From Gnetum montanum (Eukaryota; Streptophyta; Gnetopsida; Gnetales; Gnetaceae), in NCBI GenBank assembly GCA_015680685.1, contig MNCI01028834.1, positions 433,838-497,837 of the forward strand: DNA of 64,000 bases. Direction: 5' to 3'. The first letter of the stretch is position 1. Every line of letters starts with the position of its first letter. Below the pieces are notes generated by a model. It had not been told where the DNA came from. It was given only the letters and a program-made list of their open reading frames with translations, and made no database searches. Positions 1 to 11,639 of this stretch are shown piece by piece. A program made the translations under genes and the position numbers.

Positions 1-777
1 AATATAGAAGTGATTACTATCAATCAAATTTGTAATAACAATTCGAAAAATAAAAATGTTAACTAGTTAGTTGCAAATAAAAGAAGTAAATAAGGATCTA
101 ATTTCCTAAATAGAAAGAGAAGATCCAAGATGAGTCATTTGTATTCTAGTCTAGTTTCTTAAAGATAAAGAAAAGACCATCTAGAAGATTACAATAGAGT
201 AAAAGAAATAACTATAAAAAAGAATAGGCTATGAATAAGGTAATAGTCTAGACTAGATCAAGGTCTGGATTTCTCATGATGTCCATGAGGACCTAACTCA
301 AATATGATTAACCAACTATGAAAATTCCTAGAAGACCTATCATAACTAATAGGTAAATGTAAGCAACATAAGGATTTAGCAAAGAAGAATATGTTATAAA
401 AAAGAGATTTGAAAAAATTTTGCCAAATATAAAGAGTAACTACAAAATAAGAAATAATGTAATTATGAAATATGTATAATTAAAATTTTGTTCAATCAAT
501 AAATCATATGTTAAGCTTTCTTATAACCTCTAAGATCCTTGTAAAATTTGAGTTGTCTAAGAATATGTAAAACTAAACTCTAATAAAGAGCATCAAAGGA
601 TCCATCATCACTACAATAAAGAATCTGATAAGCTTGAAGATTATGATGAATCCCTAATGGTCATTTGAAATATGATTAATGTAAAAGAGGTCATTTACAT
701 TCTAGCAAGGCATAAATATGATTTTGATATTTGAGGGAGGTTATAATGTAGGTCCATAAAATCAATTGTACACCTTC
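1..777 (+). pseudogene. Element D: left part, with gag N-terminal remnant near 600-777
   Basis: Positions 1-600 are AT-rich and I see no gene or clear repeat in them. From about 630 the sequence follows the gag of elements C and E: gatgaatccctaatggtca parallels the gatgatgaatctttgctagcca stretch of C. Then gatatttgagggaggttat (734-752) matches atatttgaggggggatat of C (about 30697), encoding IFEGGY. The stretch ends at caccttctat (771-780), where element F enters. The remainder of the gag resumes at 21178. Confidence 0.6.
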
Positions 778-1255
778 TATAAAATATTTTATGTGTTCAA
801 GTAAGCTTAGCATGCTAATTATTTTCTGTTTTCAAGAGAATTATGAATATTTATATATGCTATCATGATTTAAATACCATCTAAAGTGTTTGTTCATTAT
901 ATTACTTAATGTTTAGAGTTTGTTAAAAATAATTCTATTTCTTATACTTCTTAATTAGTGTTAACTATTGATTATGTCTATTCATTGTATCAATAGGATT
1001 ATTCAATTTTACCAATAAATGTGTTGATTATGGATCTTTCAATTGTGTGAATAAAACATATCAAGGATACATTATTTAATATTTCTTTTCTTTGTTTGTA
1101 TTTATTTATGATTAAGATGTAATGTATGTAACACCATGAATACTATAATCTTCATGGTATCTTTGGACCTTTGTGTTCTTTAATTTATGTTGCAATAATC
1201 ATCAAAGTATTTTATTTTAATGGATCTTGTGATCTAAGTATCAAAAAACCCAACA
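778..1255 (+). repeat. Element F 5' LTR
   Basis: The segment ends tcaaaaaacccaaca directly before a primer-binding site. Its last 250 bases match 20920-21177, including the block gtaacaccatgaatactata (about 1128) against gtaacaccgtgaatactata (about 21048). The start at 778 is inferred from the likely target duplication, not from a TG end. Confidence 0.55.
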
Positions 1256-1267
1256 TGGTATTAGAGC
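1256..1267 (+). promoter_or_regulatory. Element F primer-binding site (initiator-Met type)
   Basis: TGGTATTAGAGC lies immediately after the LTR end and differs at one position from the plant tRNA-iMet complement TGGTATCAGAGC. Confidence 0.75.
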
Positions 1268-2483
1268 TCAATTTTCATGACTTAGTTGGCCAATACTATG
1301 AAACATTTATGGTGATTTGATAGTTTGATGCATTTAACATCAAGATAAATGTAAATATGAATAGTATAATTTTATTTTTACATTTTCAAAAATGCAAAAC
1401 ACATAGAGAGCTTACAATAGCAAAAAGAATCTTGATTTCTTAAGCTTTTTGAGTTATAGATTAATATCTCTCCTCTAGTCTTCATTTGGTAAGTATTTAA
1501 AATTTATTTCATTATCAAAATTCTTTAGTTTTTCTTATGAATTTAAAGAAATAAGTGACTTTGGGATTTCAAGTTTGGTTGATTGTAGAAATTTAAAATT
1601 TATGATACAAATTAGTTTATATATAATAAAAATCATAATGTAATGAATTCAGTTAAAAGTGCATGCCATTTTTTGTTGTTTAAAATTCAATTCTAGAAAG
1701 CTCTAATTTTATACTAGTTGAAGACTAATTTTTTGTTCAAATTCCTTTTGGTGGAAGAGGATGAGTTAAGTCATAAGGGTCTTCAAAAAGGAAGCACCAT
1801 GATCATCCTCCATTATCAACTTTCCTAGAACACATGAAAAATGATAGACTATCACCATTATCACTTCCAAAACTATGATTAAGAAGTTATCATGGAAAAT
1901 TTTACAATAAAGCTTCTAGATCAACATCAAAGGCCAATACCAAGAAGTCAAAATTACATACTATGATGGTCACTCATTATGAAGTTATAGCTAATATTAT
2001 AACAAACCTTGATATGCTATTATCTAAAGAAGAATATGTTAGTACCTAGTCCTTAGGATTAGTGTTCAATATCATTTTAGTAATCTAACATTGGCCATGG
2101 AGTTGGTAATGTTGGATTATGATGCTGAAATAGAGAGGTTACGTCTAACTTGATTTCTGAAGTTAAAGGTGTCAAAGGATATTGTAGTATTGATAAATTT
2201 TTGAGAATCTATAATATTAAGTAGTTTACTTATTAATCTTAAAAGACCTAGAGATTCTCTAGAATTCAAAATCTATTTATGGAGTTCTATTTTCAAATGG
2301 TGAATATAGACTTTGTGTTGGAAAAAGTAATGTTTCCTAGGCATTAGCTGCTAAATTTCTTTGTGAATGAGGATGAATGGGAAACACCTGCATCACCACC
2401 ACTACAAGGATTCTGATTTTGGAGCCTAGGATGTCATGCTCTTTCTAGGCTAACATTATTAATTCTTGGGTGATTATTAATGA
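1268..2483 (+). pseudogene. Element F internal region, left part (decayed, gag-like position)
   Basis: This stretch follows the primer site and occupies the position of a gag gene. Short open segments occur (for example around 1800-2140), but no frame is open for long and I recognise no motif with confidence. It ends at aatga (2479-2483), the left target duplication of element B. F resumes at 19816. Confidence 0.4.
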
Positions 2484-3061
2484 TGTGACTTCCCATTCCC
2501 AGATGTCATGGGAGACATAAGATGTAAACTATACATTATATTAGGCATTATTCATAAGAAGATAATATACTAGATATCAAGTATATATAACATGTGATAC
2601 TATGTGCAAAGAAAATAACATGAAAAATGCAAAATGAAAGAGGAAAGAATGCTTTATTGATATGGAATAGTAAATCTGGATCATGCTTTGAGAGTGTTCC
2701 TTGTAGTTTCCTTCCTTTGACATCTATTCCTTAGAGACAATCCAACACTGCCACCATAGTTAGGCCTACAACTAGCCAAAAGGGATGGTTAGTACTCTTC
2801 ATATCTTTCTTCATCCAACTCTTGTTACCATTTAGTAGCTCAACAACTCCATGTTGGCATGACCTCTACGCTTCGGTATAAATATCTTAGGTAAAACCCC
2901 CAAAGCTCACCTTAAGAGACATGTCCATTATTACAACGCATCCTTTCAGGTCTTAATTACAACTCCTATTTCATTTCTTGTTATGATAATCATAACATTT
3001 TTTTATGAAGATGCTCCATATTTATTATGAAAAAGGCACATTTGGGAATGGGGATGTTATA
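2484..3061 (-). repeat. Element B 3' LTR
   Basis: This LTR pairs with 19287-19810 over its full length. Shared blocks include aaagaatgctttattgat (about 2645 and 19387), ctccatgttggcatgacctc and cttaagagacatgtccattattacaac. On the minus strand it opens TATAACATCCCC (from TGTAACATCC) and ends AGTCACA. The two LTRs differ at many sites and by small indels, so B is old. Confidence 0.85.
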
Positions 3062-3077
3062 ATCTACCCCTCTTAGG
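3062..3077 (-). promoter_or_regulatory. Element B polypurine tract
   Basis: Read on the minus strand, cctaagaggggtagat abuts the start of the 3' LTR, as a plus-strand primer for reverse transcription should. The 3' end tagat matches that of the A element tract (aaagggggtagat). Confidence 0.7.
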
Positions 3078-5089
3078 TTTTTTTCATCATTGAATGAGTC
3101 CATGTTCACTATCTTTTTCTAGCTCTAATGCTTCTTTTATGATCCTATGCTCCAATAATTTGATTTCTTCTTTTAGGCTTGAAGTTTTTTCCTTCTTATT
3201 TTGTAAAGAAATTATATGTGAAATATATATATATATAACTATTAAATATTATTTTATTAATACTTACCTTATTTTCAAAGATAATGACAAGATTTGAATT
3301 AGGGATCTACTAATCACCAATCACTAGTCTTAACAAGGATCATATAAAGTGCAACTCATATCTAGTTATCCAAGTGAAGCTAGGGTAAGTCCTTATTCTC
3401 AAATTGTATTATCATACAAATTTTACTTATCTAATTAAAATATAAATTAAATAATANAAGATTTAATGTAAGAAGCATATGCACTAGCCAATGGAATTGC
3501 ATGTTGAATTAATGGAAACATCTTCTTTAAATCAGGTTTATCTTCAATTAATTCATTTACACATTTGTATTATAAGAATTGATAAATACTAATTTCAACT
3601 TTTGCATTAAAGTCTATACAAAGGACAATTGACATTGGATCAGTATGTCTTATGAATAACTTATTCTTCAAAATTTCTTCTATTTTCTTAATCAAGTATG
3701 CTCGTTGACATAGTCTAATATCTAAACATGTTGATTTGGCAATTAAATGTATGTTGATCATGCATACATATCTTTCTGATAATTGGATTTTTAGAATCTC
3801 TACCAAGACTATGTGACCTTATTGAAATCTTAACTACTCTTTCTTTTCCATGGCTTGAAAATCTAGAATTTTAAAAATCATAGATTCTAAGTTCCATTGA
3901 AATCTTTCTACCAATTCAAACTTGGCTTCTTTATAAAAGATTGCACCATCCATGTTATGACTTCTGCACTAGGCTAATCTATATGGCTTGAAAGAAGAAC
4001 TCCCACAAGAATGTTTTTGCTTATAAATACCTATGTATTCCATCTTCTCCAAGTCCAGTTGGAATTGGTATAGAAATTCTCATGGAAAGACTTCTTGTAA
4101 GCATAAGACATCAACATCCAAATCTTGTAACTCTGCTAAGATGTGTAGATATTGATACTCACATCAATCCAAGGCCCATGGCTGACATAGAATATGTTTT
4201 CTATCACTAGCTAGGGATCTTACAAGCACATTATATGTTGCAACTTTCATTGTCATTCTTGGATTCTCTTCTGAGCCATTACTCTTTATGGGTATCATAC
4301 ATCTTGTTGGAGTGAGGTTATGACTCTCCATGTTATTCTATCATATGATTTGGTTATAGGATGAATTGATATACATGTTCCTGACTATTTTTATTCATCT
4401 ACTAATTAATTAACTTTGATAATATTTAACTACATTATCTAATTCCTAACAACCTTTATACCCTCCTTAAAGACACTAACTCTCACAGTGTAACTCATGA
4501 CAAACTAGAGGTTTAGGAAGCTAAGATACGTTAAGCACTTAATGTTAAGGTTTAAGAAGTTAAATTTATTATTACCAACAATTAAATTGTTAAGCATGGC
4601 TAATTAGTTAAGATATGACCTTTTAAAGCATAGTTTATGATATCATCAAATTATTTGGTACCTAGATGATAAATATGACCTAACCATTGAGTTTAGAAGG
4701 GTGAAAAATGTTGGAAATGGACATTGTATGGCCAAGTTGTGCTAAAATTAAGCTTTTCAGGATGTTGAGGCATTGTTCGGCAAGGAGTGAAAACTAATTT
4801 TTGAAGCTTCATGGGATAGATCTAACTTTACCATTATGTATAAGAGGTTCAAATATGTATGAAACAACTCTTGTTTTAGAAAAAAAAGCTTTAGAAAATT
4901 AAAGTTATGGCTTCTAAAATCTATGCCCTTTTGTGCAAAAAACAAGACTTCCCAAGAGATCACCCATCCCAGTACTACTTCACAATGAGCACACTTAATT
5001 ATAAAATTATTATCTTATTCCCTACTAGTGTGCCAATTTTCTTTTTTTGGAAAATTTTCATCTATGTCCTTAAATTTAAACTACAGTTA
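3078..5089 (-). other. Element B 3' internal region, non-coding
   Basis: This AT-rich stretch contains a short (AT)n run near 3227-3236 and one undetermined base at 3457. Several short open frames on both strands have no recognisable domain. Nothing in it resembles gag, protease, RT or integrase. Confidence 0.5.
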
Positions 5090-5459
5090 TTTTTGAAATT
5101 TTGAATTCTCCATCAATTCATGCAAAATTCAAATTCTTTGTCGGTTGATGAAAAAAATTTCATCAATAAGGGCAAGGATAGAGATGGTGGAAATAGTTGC
5201 AGGGACATGCAAAGGTATAGGAGTGGTAGGAAGGGATGGAAAAAGATGTGGAATAGCAAGTAGAAACATCGAAGAAGAGTGACGACATGGGTTATAGTTT
5301 CTCATAGTGGTGGTTTTATCTAGGCGGTGTCATCATCCACCAACTCTTGACTCTTACTAGGGCCTAGGTGGCCTAAGTGGGGCTACCTAGCTCATGTTAT
5401 TACTTGCATGACCTAGGTGGAACTATTGGATAGATATTAGCTATCATAATCTAGGACAA

Positions 5460-5965
5460 GGTGTGGGTTTCATTATAATGGTGCTCGAGGAGGTAATGAT
5501 TTTCATTGCTAGCAGTGTCTATAGTGCACTGGAAAGGATGACGATTCTCAGCACTAGTGGTGATCACAATGCACTAGAAGGGGCAATGATTCTTAGTTCT
5601 GGTGATGCCTATCCTTATGTGGGAGGAGGCAACAATTCTCAATGTTGGTGATGTCCATGGTACACTAGAAGAGATGATGATTCTTGGCATTGATAATGTC
5701 CACGGTGCATTGGAAGGGACAATGATTCTCAATGCTAGTGATGTCTATCATGTGCCAAAAGAGATGATGATTCTTGGTTCTAAAAGTCTCCATAGTATGC
5801 TAAAGGCGATAATGATTCTTAGTCCTAATGGTATCCATGATGTGTAGGAGGGGATGACAATTCCTAGCCATATCAGTGTTCATGATGTAGTAAAGGAGGT
5901 AATGATTCCCCATGCCAATGGTATCCATAGTGCACTAGAGGAGTTGATGATTCTTGACACTAATG
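5460..5965. repeat. 45-bp minisatellite in the leader of element B
   Basis: About eleven imperfect copies of a unit near 45 bp, typified by atgattctcaatgctagtga followed by tgtccatggtgcactagaag. Because 45 is a multiple of three, it reads as a 15-residue repeat (around MILSASDVHGALEGT) in one plus-strand frame. That reading is antisense to element B and stops interrupt it, so I treat it as a DNA repeat and not a gene. A different minisatellite occupies the equivalent leader position of element A. Confidence 0.8.
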
Positions 5966-7378
5966 GTGTCTGTAGCATAGGTGTAGGCATGATGAAGATG
6001 CAGGCATAGAGGTAGAGTATGGAAAACAAATAGCAACATGAAGCAAAGGCATGATGTGATGGTAGGCAAGGGATGGCAATGACAATGATAGAGCTATGTG
6101 GAAGAGAGAATGATATTAAGCAATAATAGAGAGGGTAGTATATGGTGGTGATGGTGACTAGTACTTAGAGATTAGCATGACACTACCAAACAACTAAATG
6201 ATATTTAGCCTTAGCAAGAGTTCTCTTGAGATGTTCCACATCAATGATGACAACAATTAGGTAGAGCACATCATGTGAAACTCTAACATCCCCAACTTCT
6301 TCATGAACTTGCAAACATGTGGATCATGCCTATTTCACCTTGACATTCAAACTAATAGTGCCATGCATAGTATGCTACTACACCACTAATAGCAACATCT
6401 ATGTGTCATGCCTTTTGCATGATGCATGAAAGGGTTTTGTGTGAAAGCACTACAAAGGAGACTATGGAGGGGACAAAAATATTTGATGGAGGCTATAGAG
6501 GACCTTAGCATGATGTAGGATCTGGCATAAGTCAAGGAAAACAAAGGCAAGATACCAGCAATGTTGAATGTATAGCCCTTCAAAGGGCCTTCACAAGGCC
6601 TACACGGTCAACCTTGCCACCTTACATAGCCCATCTTTCCACCTTATGCAACCCTCTATAGGGCCCATATGGCCTTTTGTAGGGTTTATGTAACCCATGT
6701 AGGTTTGGACAATCTTCTATAGGCTACTACAAGAAATAGTTTTTTCAATAAAAAAATACAAATTAGGGGTTGGATTTGAACCCACAACCTCACACTTTCC
6801 TCTTTTATAAAAAAACTTATTATTATTATTTTATTTGAGCATGCATAATGAGAAGTCTAATCAAGATGAAGTTTATACCATTGGAATCACCTCAATGAGT
6901 ACTATAAGTTGGATATGGTTTTAGCATTCAAAAACTAATTTGAATCTTCAAGATTTTTGAAGGACCCAAACTAGCTTATTTTACCAAAACAACAATACTA
7001 GGTTGATGTATATAAGTAACATAATAACTTTTAAATGACTTACATTTGATTGTAAGTGATGTACCAATCCTATGATAGGAATATAATATTTATACCTTAT
7101 AATTTAACAAGTATGATGGCTATAACTTCTCTAGTTATACCTTAATGAGGTGCTAAGGAGAAGATTATGACAACATCATTCATCAAGTATTGGTTTTTCT
7201 ATGGGAATGAGGTAATTATATGGATGGATTAATTCTCTTATATTATCAATACCTAGGTTTTAGGTATGGTGAATAATGCCAAGTTACAAGGGTTAGATGC
7301 TTAGGACACTAAGTTCCAACGAGATAAGATCAACTTGGATCATGGTTACTAGCCTTAGGAAGAAATTTAACAATGACA
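5966..7378 (-). other. Element B leader, non-coding, with a B-box-like motif near 6775
   Basis: No coding region is recognisable. On the minus strand, near 6768-6800, gtgggttcaaatccaacccc contains GGTTCAAATCC, close to the Pol III B box. Element A has ggttcaaaccc in the corresponding place (about 10803), with similar flanks, so it belongs to the leader of the family. Stretches such as ggccttttgtagggtttatgtaaccc (about 6671) are weakly repetitive. Confidence 0.5.
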
Positions 7379-7383
7379 TTAAC

Positions 7384-7871
7384 TGTAACATCCAATCCCT
7401 TGTTAAGGATGGAAACTATTGTAAACAATGTAATAAACCTTCAAATGAAGGGGCACATCATTATGATAGGTTACAATTATCCATGTATCCCTTGGGAAAG
7501 GATTTGACTTATGCCATTTAAGGCCAATGTTAGAGGTTGTGCAAGGCATGGAGTTGTAGATCTAGGAAAGGCAAGTAATGGGAGCTAGGTGAAGTAGGAC
7601 AAAAAGAGACTAATCACCCCTTTGACAAGATAGCCTAATCGTGGTGGTATTGTTGGATTACCTCTAAGGCTTAAGTGGCATAGCAAGCTACTCTTTTCTA
7701 TTAATAAATCTTTCCATTTTTCTTTGTTTCATTATTTAGTATTCATTATTTATTTCCAATTAATTTATTTATTAAATATTTATAATATTTTCCAAATATT
7801 ATTTAAGGAAATGATGAATGCAATAAAGTAAGTGATTGTATTTTTATGACATTCAAAAATGGGATGTTACA
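7384..7871 (+). repeat. Element A 5' LTR
   Basis: Starts TGTAACATCCAATCCC and ends GGGATGTTACA. It pairs with 18526-19031 through blocks such as cttgttaaggatggaaacta and aatattttccaaatattat. The 3' copy has an extra insertion of roughly 18 bases near 18825-18845. Confidence 0.93.
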
Positions 7872-7872
7872 T

Positions 7873-7890
7873 TTGGTATTAAAGTTAACC
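7873..7890 (+). promoter_or_regulatory. Element A primer-binding site (Met-type)
   Basis: TTTGGTATTAAAGTTAACC follows the LTR end; its TGGTATTAAAG is a decayed form of TGGTATCAGAG. Element B has a related sequence at its 5' LTR, including the downstream accatga-tcaaggccaa region. Confidence 0.7.
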
Positions 7891-8440
7891 ATGAGTCAAG
7901 AGCCAAAGTGGAAAAAAATATTATTTATTTATTATTATTATATAATAATAAAATAGAAGAAAATATTATTTTATTTTGTAATAAAAGAGGAGTGAGAGGA
8001 TGTACATTTATGTAGGATATAGAAAACGAAGAATAGAGAAAAGAAGTAGAATGGAAAAAATGTAAGGAAGGCAACTATGATCATTTGTAATGACTAAAAG
8101 ACTCAAGAAGATCTATGACTATCTTCAATTGGGATTCTCTTTCATCAGTGGTAGCATCTACCTTACTAAGCACTCCTTTTCATTTAGCCAATCCATCACA
8201 CAATTGTTTGATATATTCAATCGTACATCTTACTACAACTACTAATTTCTCCTTTGTTTTTAAGTTGGGTTTACAACATATCCATCTAAATTATTTGATC
8301 ATTCATGTATTTTTTCCATTCCTTCTCCTTTCTCTATAGAAAAAATATTTGAATTATGAGCAAATCAACAAAAAAATACAAGAAAAAAAAAGAAAAAAGA
8401 ATAGGAAGAGAGAGAAAGAGAAAGAAATGTACTACCTAAA
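7891..8440 (+). other. Element A leader, first part
   Basis: AT-rich sequence with poly-A/T runs (for example ttatttattattattatata, about 7922) and an A/G-rich run near 8375-8430. On the minus strand the latter is a C/T-rich tract next to the end of the antisense gene fragment. No sense-strand gene is seen. Confidence 0.5.
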
Positions 8441-10301
8441 ATCAATTATTATAAATTTGAAGGAACCATTCACAAGTAACTAGATGGTGAGTGTAGTATG
8501 TTGCACTTTCCAATTCTCTTAAGAGTTAATCTAGATCTTTTAGAGCATTTGAAGCATCCTCAGGAATTGGATGCAAAGGTGATTGAACTCTAGCCTATAT
8601 TAAATCATAATCCATCTTGAAGTTGCATGATTGAGATTCCTGTAGATGGTAGATAGCCTCACAAATAGAATAGGGTTTATTATTTGAAATTCATTGGCTA
8701 ATTTGTTGAAGAAGCACAAGTTCTTCTTCAATAATTGCCACTATCTTCCCCATTGAACAAGAAGATCCTGAGATAGAGAAAGAAGAAATCACTAGAATAG
8801 ACTCAAAAAATAATGTTGGTGCCACCTATGGAAGAGAACCTCTTCTAGGAGTCATAGAAAAAAAGGCACAATCAGTTATCTAGGTGGTGGAATAGAAGTC
8901 TATGAATAAGTAGCACTTGCATCATCTTTATCCATCTCTCAGACAAAATATTGTCACTCCATATACATCTACAATAAAAAAAATCAAAATCAATCAACAT
9001 TATACAAAGGAAAGAGAGAAGTATTTAAACCTTTAAATAACTAAAACTTACCTTTGGTTACTTTCCTTTATGTTGTCTTAAACTCTGTTGAGTTTGTTGG
9101 GATTGTTATCAAGCCTATTGTTAAATGCATTGTCTTATAGCTACTAAAATGCTAGAACCTTGCCTAGTATGTTGCCTCTACAAAAGAAAAGGAGACAGAA
9201 ATTTATTAATATATATATATATATATATAGATAAGACATTAAACTAAGTAAGTTATAGTTAAATATATACCTTGGGAGTAGGAAGCATGATCTATTCTTG
9301 TGATTACACCATACCAAAGGATGAAGTACCTTGAATTTCATTAACCTATGCAACCCCAACACTCTACATTGGTTCATTCTGTAGCCTAGATTGCACTGTC
9401 AAATACATAAAATAAAAACATAATCAACAACAAAAAAATAATAAAAACATGAAAATCCATCTTTGATTTCCTCTTGACTCTATTCTTGCTGTAAAGTGAG
9501 TTGACCTTTTTTTAGCACCCATAATCTTACTCATAACCCTCTCATCTTTAAGAAATTCAAGGCATAACCAAGGATTGTAACAAGTAAAACATTTTTTTGG
9601 ATGATCATAACTTAGGATCATACACATGATCAAGGGTATACAACATAGGGTATAGGATTTTAAAGGATTTTTTTAGGCAATAGTAATTTTAGTTATGGTA
9701 GTATACCATATAGAGAAAAAAGACAATGACTAGTCATAAATTCTACTGGTTATGGCAACATGAATTATGAAAATAGAATAAGAACTAACATTAGATTGCT
9801 ATCTATATCATAAAACCTTACTACTAATAAATAGACATAAATCAAAGTGAGTCTCATTAATGAAATCTTCATGAATAAATTAGCTATTACTAATGGAAAA
9901 CTCAACAACATAAGTAGATAATTCTTTTTTACAAAAAGATTTAAATTCTTAGGAATAAACTGAAGAAATTAAAGAATCTCCTTATAGAAAACCTAAAACT
10001 ACTTTAATATCAAGAGCAAGGATTGTTGTTGCTCCAAAAACTAATTGAAAGGTAGAACGTTTCTTATTATTATACTATTCAAACCACTACATAAGAACAC
10101 CCTTGCAATGGAAGAGTTTAAGAATTAGAAAAACAAGAAATTGGCTAATAGAGAAGTAGTAAGGTAATAGAAACCTTCCTTCACAAGTAAGTTACAAACA
10201 CAATCAAAAGTAGAAAGTACATTATTTTGATGGAAAATAATATTGAACATTTAAGAGCTACTTGAAGGATTTTGAGGTGAAGCTTGACATTTTGGAGCCA
10301 T
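8441..10301 (-). pseudogene. Antisense, intron-containing, glutamine-rich gene fragment inside element A
   Basis: Read on the minus strand, three segments behave as exons. 9395-9271 has acceptor atttgacag and donor AAG/gtatat; 9177-9052 has acceptor cttttgtag and donor AAG/gtaagt; 8968 to about 8441 has acceptor attgtag. All are phase 0 at their joins, with introns of about 93 and 83 bases. Exon 2 encodes a run with QSQQTQQSLRQH; exon 3 continues through DKDDASATYS and, after a one-base slip in a T7 tract near 8858, MGKIVAIIEEELVLLQQISQ and LRELESATYYTHHLVTCEW. Stops fall where Q is expected (TAA/TAG). A possible start, MAPKCQASPQNPSSS, is at 10301, and another open stretch lies at 9633-9460. 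I do not recognise the family. It may be a captured host gene or an antisense ORF of the element. Confidence 0.6.
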
Positions 10302-11040
10302 GATGTAGATGGTTAGAATTATTTATGATAGAAAATATTCAAGCTTCTCTCTTGACAATCTTCTACTATTGAGTTGTGATGAGCAAATCATCCTACTTGT
10401 CATATTTATAATACAAGGATAGAAATCTTAGAAAAATCCAAGAGAAAGTATAACTTAAGATAACCAAAGATTCAATAAAAGCTAACATATACTTTTTAAA
10501 ATAAAAAGTTAACATTTACTTTTTATTTTAAAAGATAATATTCACTTTTTTAGATTTTATGATTTCTTGGTTTTCTAAAGTGAAATTTTCTATAGTTCAA
10601 TTTGAAGTACTCTCTAGGATGATTCCAATGATATGAGTTTCATCAAAATCAGACTTATGGTTTGAAAGATATGGTAATTCTTGAGTTACGTGTAGTTTAA
10701 TAATAAAAATAATAAATAAAAATATATATTGATTTTTTTACAATAAAAAATAATGAAATGATTTTTAAAATATTTTTACAAAATTCATGAAACAAAAGGT
10801 CTCAGGTTCAAACCCAAGTCTAAATACTATTTGTTTAAAAAAAATTTGGACAAGCTTGTGGCCAAGCATGGCAAGTCTACCAGTGCGCTACAATAGAGCC
10901 ATAGCTAGCCACAACCAACCACAGCAAGGCCATAACTATAAAAATATAGCCCTTGGAATAGCCCCAAAAGGGGCACAAGAAAATATTTAGTCAACATGCC
11001 TCTACTGCCACTTGCACCATTGTTGTTGCCTATGCAGCCT
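10302..11040 (+). other. Element A leader, middle part, with a B-box-like motif
   Basis: AT-rich DNA with no convincing ORF. ggtctcaggttcaaaccc (about 10797-10815) resembles a Pol III B box and aligns with a similar motif in element B (about 6775, minus strand), flanked in both by A/T-rich runs. No A box is apparent. Confidence 0.4.
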
Positions 11041-11239
11041 CATGCCTCCCACATATCCTAATGTCCTGCATTGCACTACACCATTCAACCCTACTTAGCC
11101 TACCACCCAGTAGCACATAGCCCTATGCAGGTACATCACACAACTCCATGTAGCCCTGCTACACCACATAGCCCTACTATGCCACATCTACTTTCCACAC
11201 CATGTTGTACTACATCAAATCTCACCCTGCTGCGTTGCC

Positions 11240-11580
11240 CATCACTATGTTCTACATCATCCATCACTACCTTCCATGCTACTCATCACCACCTTTTATA
11301 ACATCTATCATTGCCTCCCACATCACCCATCACTACCACCTGCATTGTCCATCACTACCTCCCATATCATCCATCTTTGCCACTTATGTCATTTATCACT
11401 GCTTCCCATGCTGCCCATCGCTACCACCTACATCATCCATCACTACCTTCCATGTTGTCCATCATTTTCATCATCACTGAACATCATCGCCTCCTGTGCC
11501 ATCCATCACTACCTCTCATACTACTCATCACTACCTCCCATGCTACCCATCATTGCCTCTTATGCTACTCATCACTGCTT
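11240..11580 (+). repeat. 22-bp minisatellite in the leader of element A
   Basis: About fifteen copies of a 22-base unit typified by atcactacctcccatgctgt. Successive copies begin at 11351, 11373, 11395, 11417, 11439 and 11461, with a +3/-3 slip between 11461 and 11505, then 11527, 11549 and 11571. Related CACC-rich DNA continues leftward to about 11040. Three overlapping frames stay open because the repeat lacks stops, giving H/P/S-rich ORFs that I regard as spurious. Confidence 0.85.
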
Positions 11581-11639
11581 TCAGCACTACCATACAGACC
11601 TTGGAATGGATCATCCATTTGCTAATGGAAAAATCAAAT

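Noticed and set aside
5463-5847. 15-residue repeat protein
   Set aside because: Frame breaks, antisense to element B, and it follows from a 45-bp DNA repeat.
6768-6800. tRNA or SINE on the minus strand
   Set aside because: Only a B-box-like motif is present, and element A has the same motif in the same leader position, so it belongs to the element.
8115-8339. 74-codon plus-strand ORF in the leader of A
   Set aside because: No motif, hydrophobic low-complexity composition, and not kept in the related leader of B.
11240-11580. Regular 22-base periodicity suggesting a CRISPR-like array
   Set aside because: Units are directly adjacent and diverged, with no unique spacers, and the context is a plant retrotransposon.
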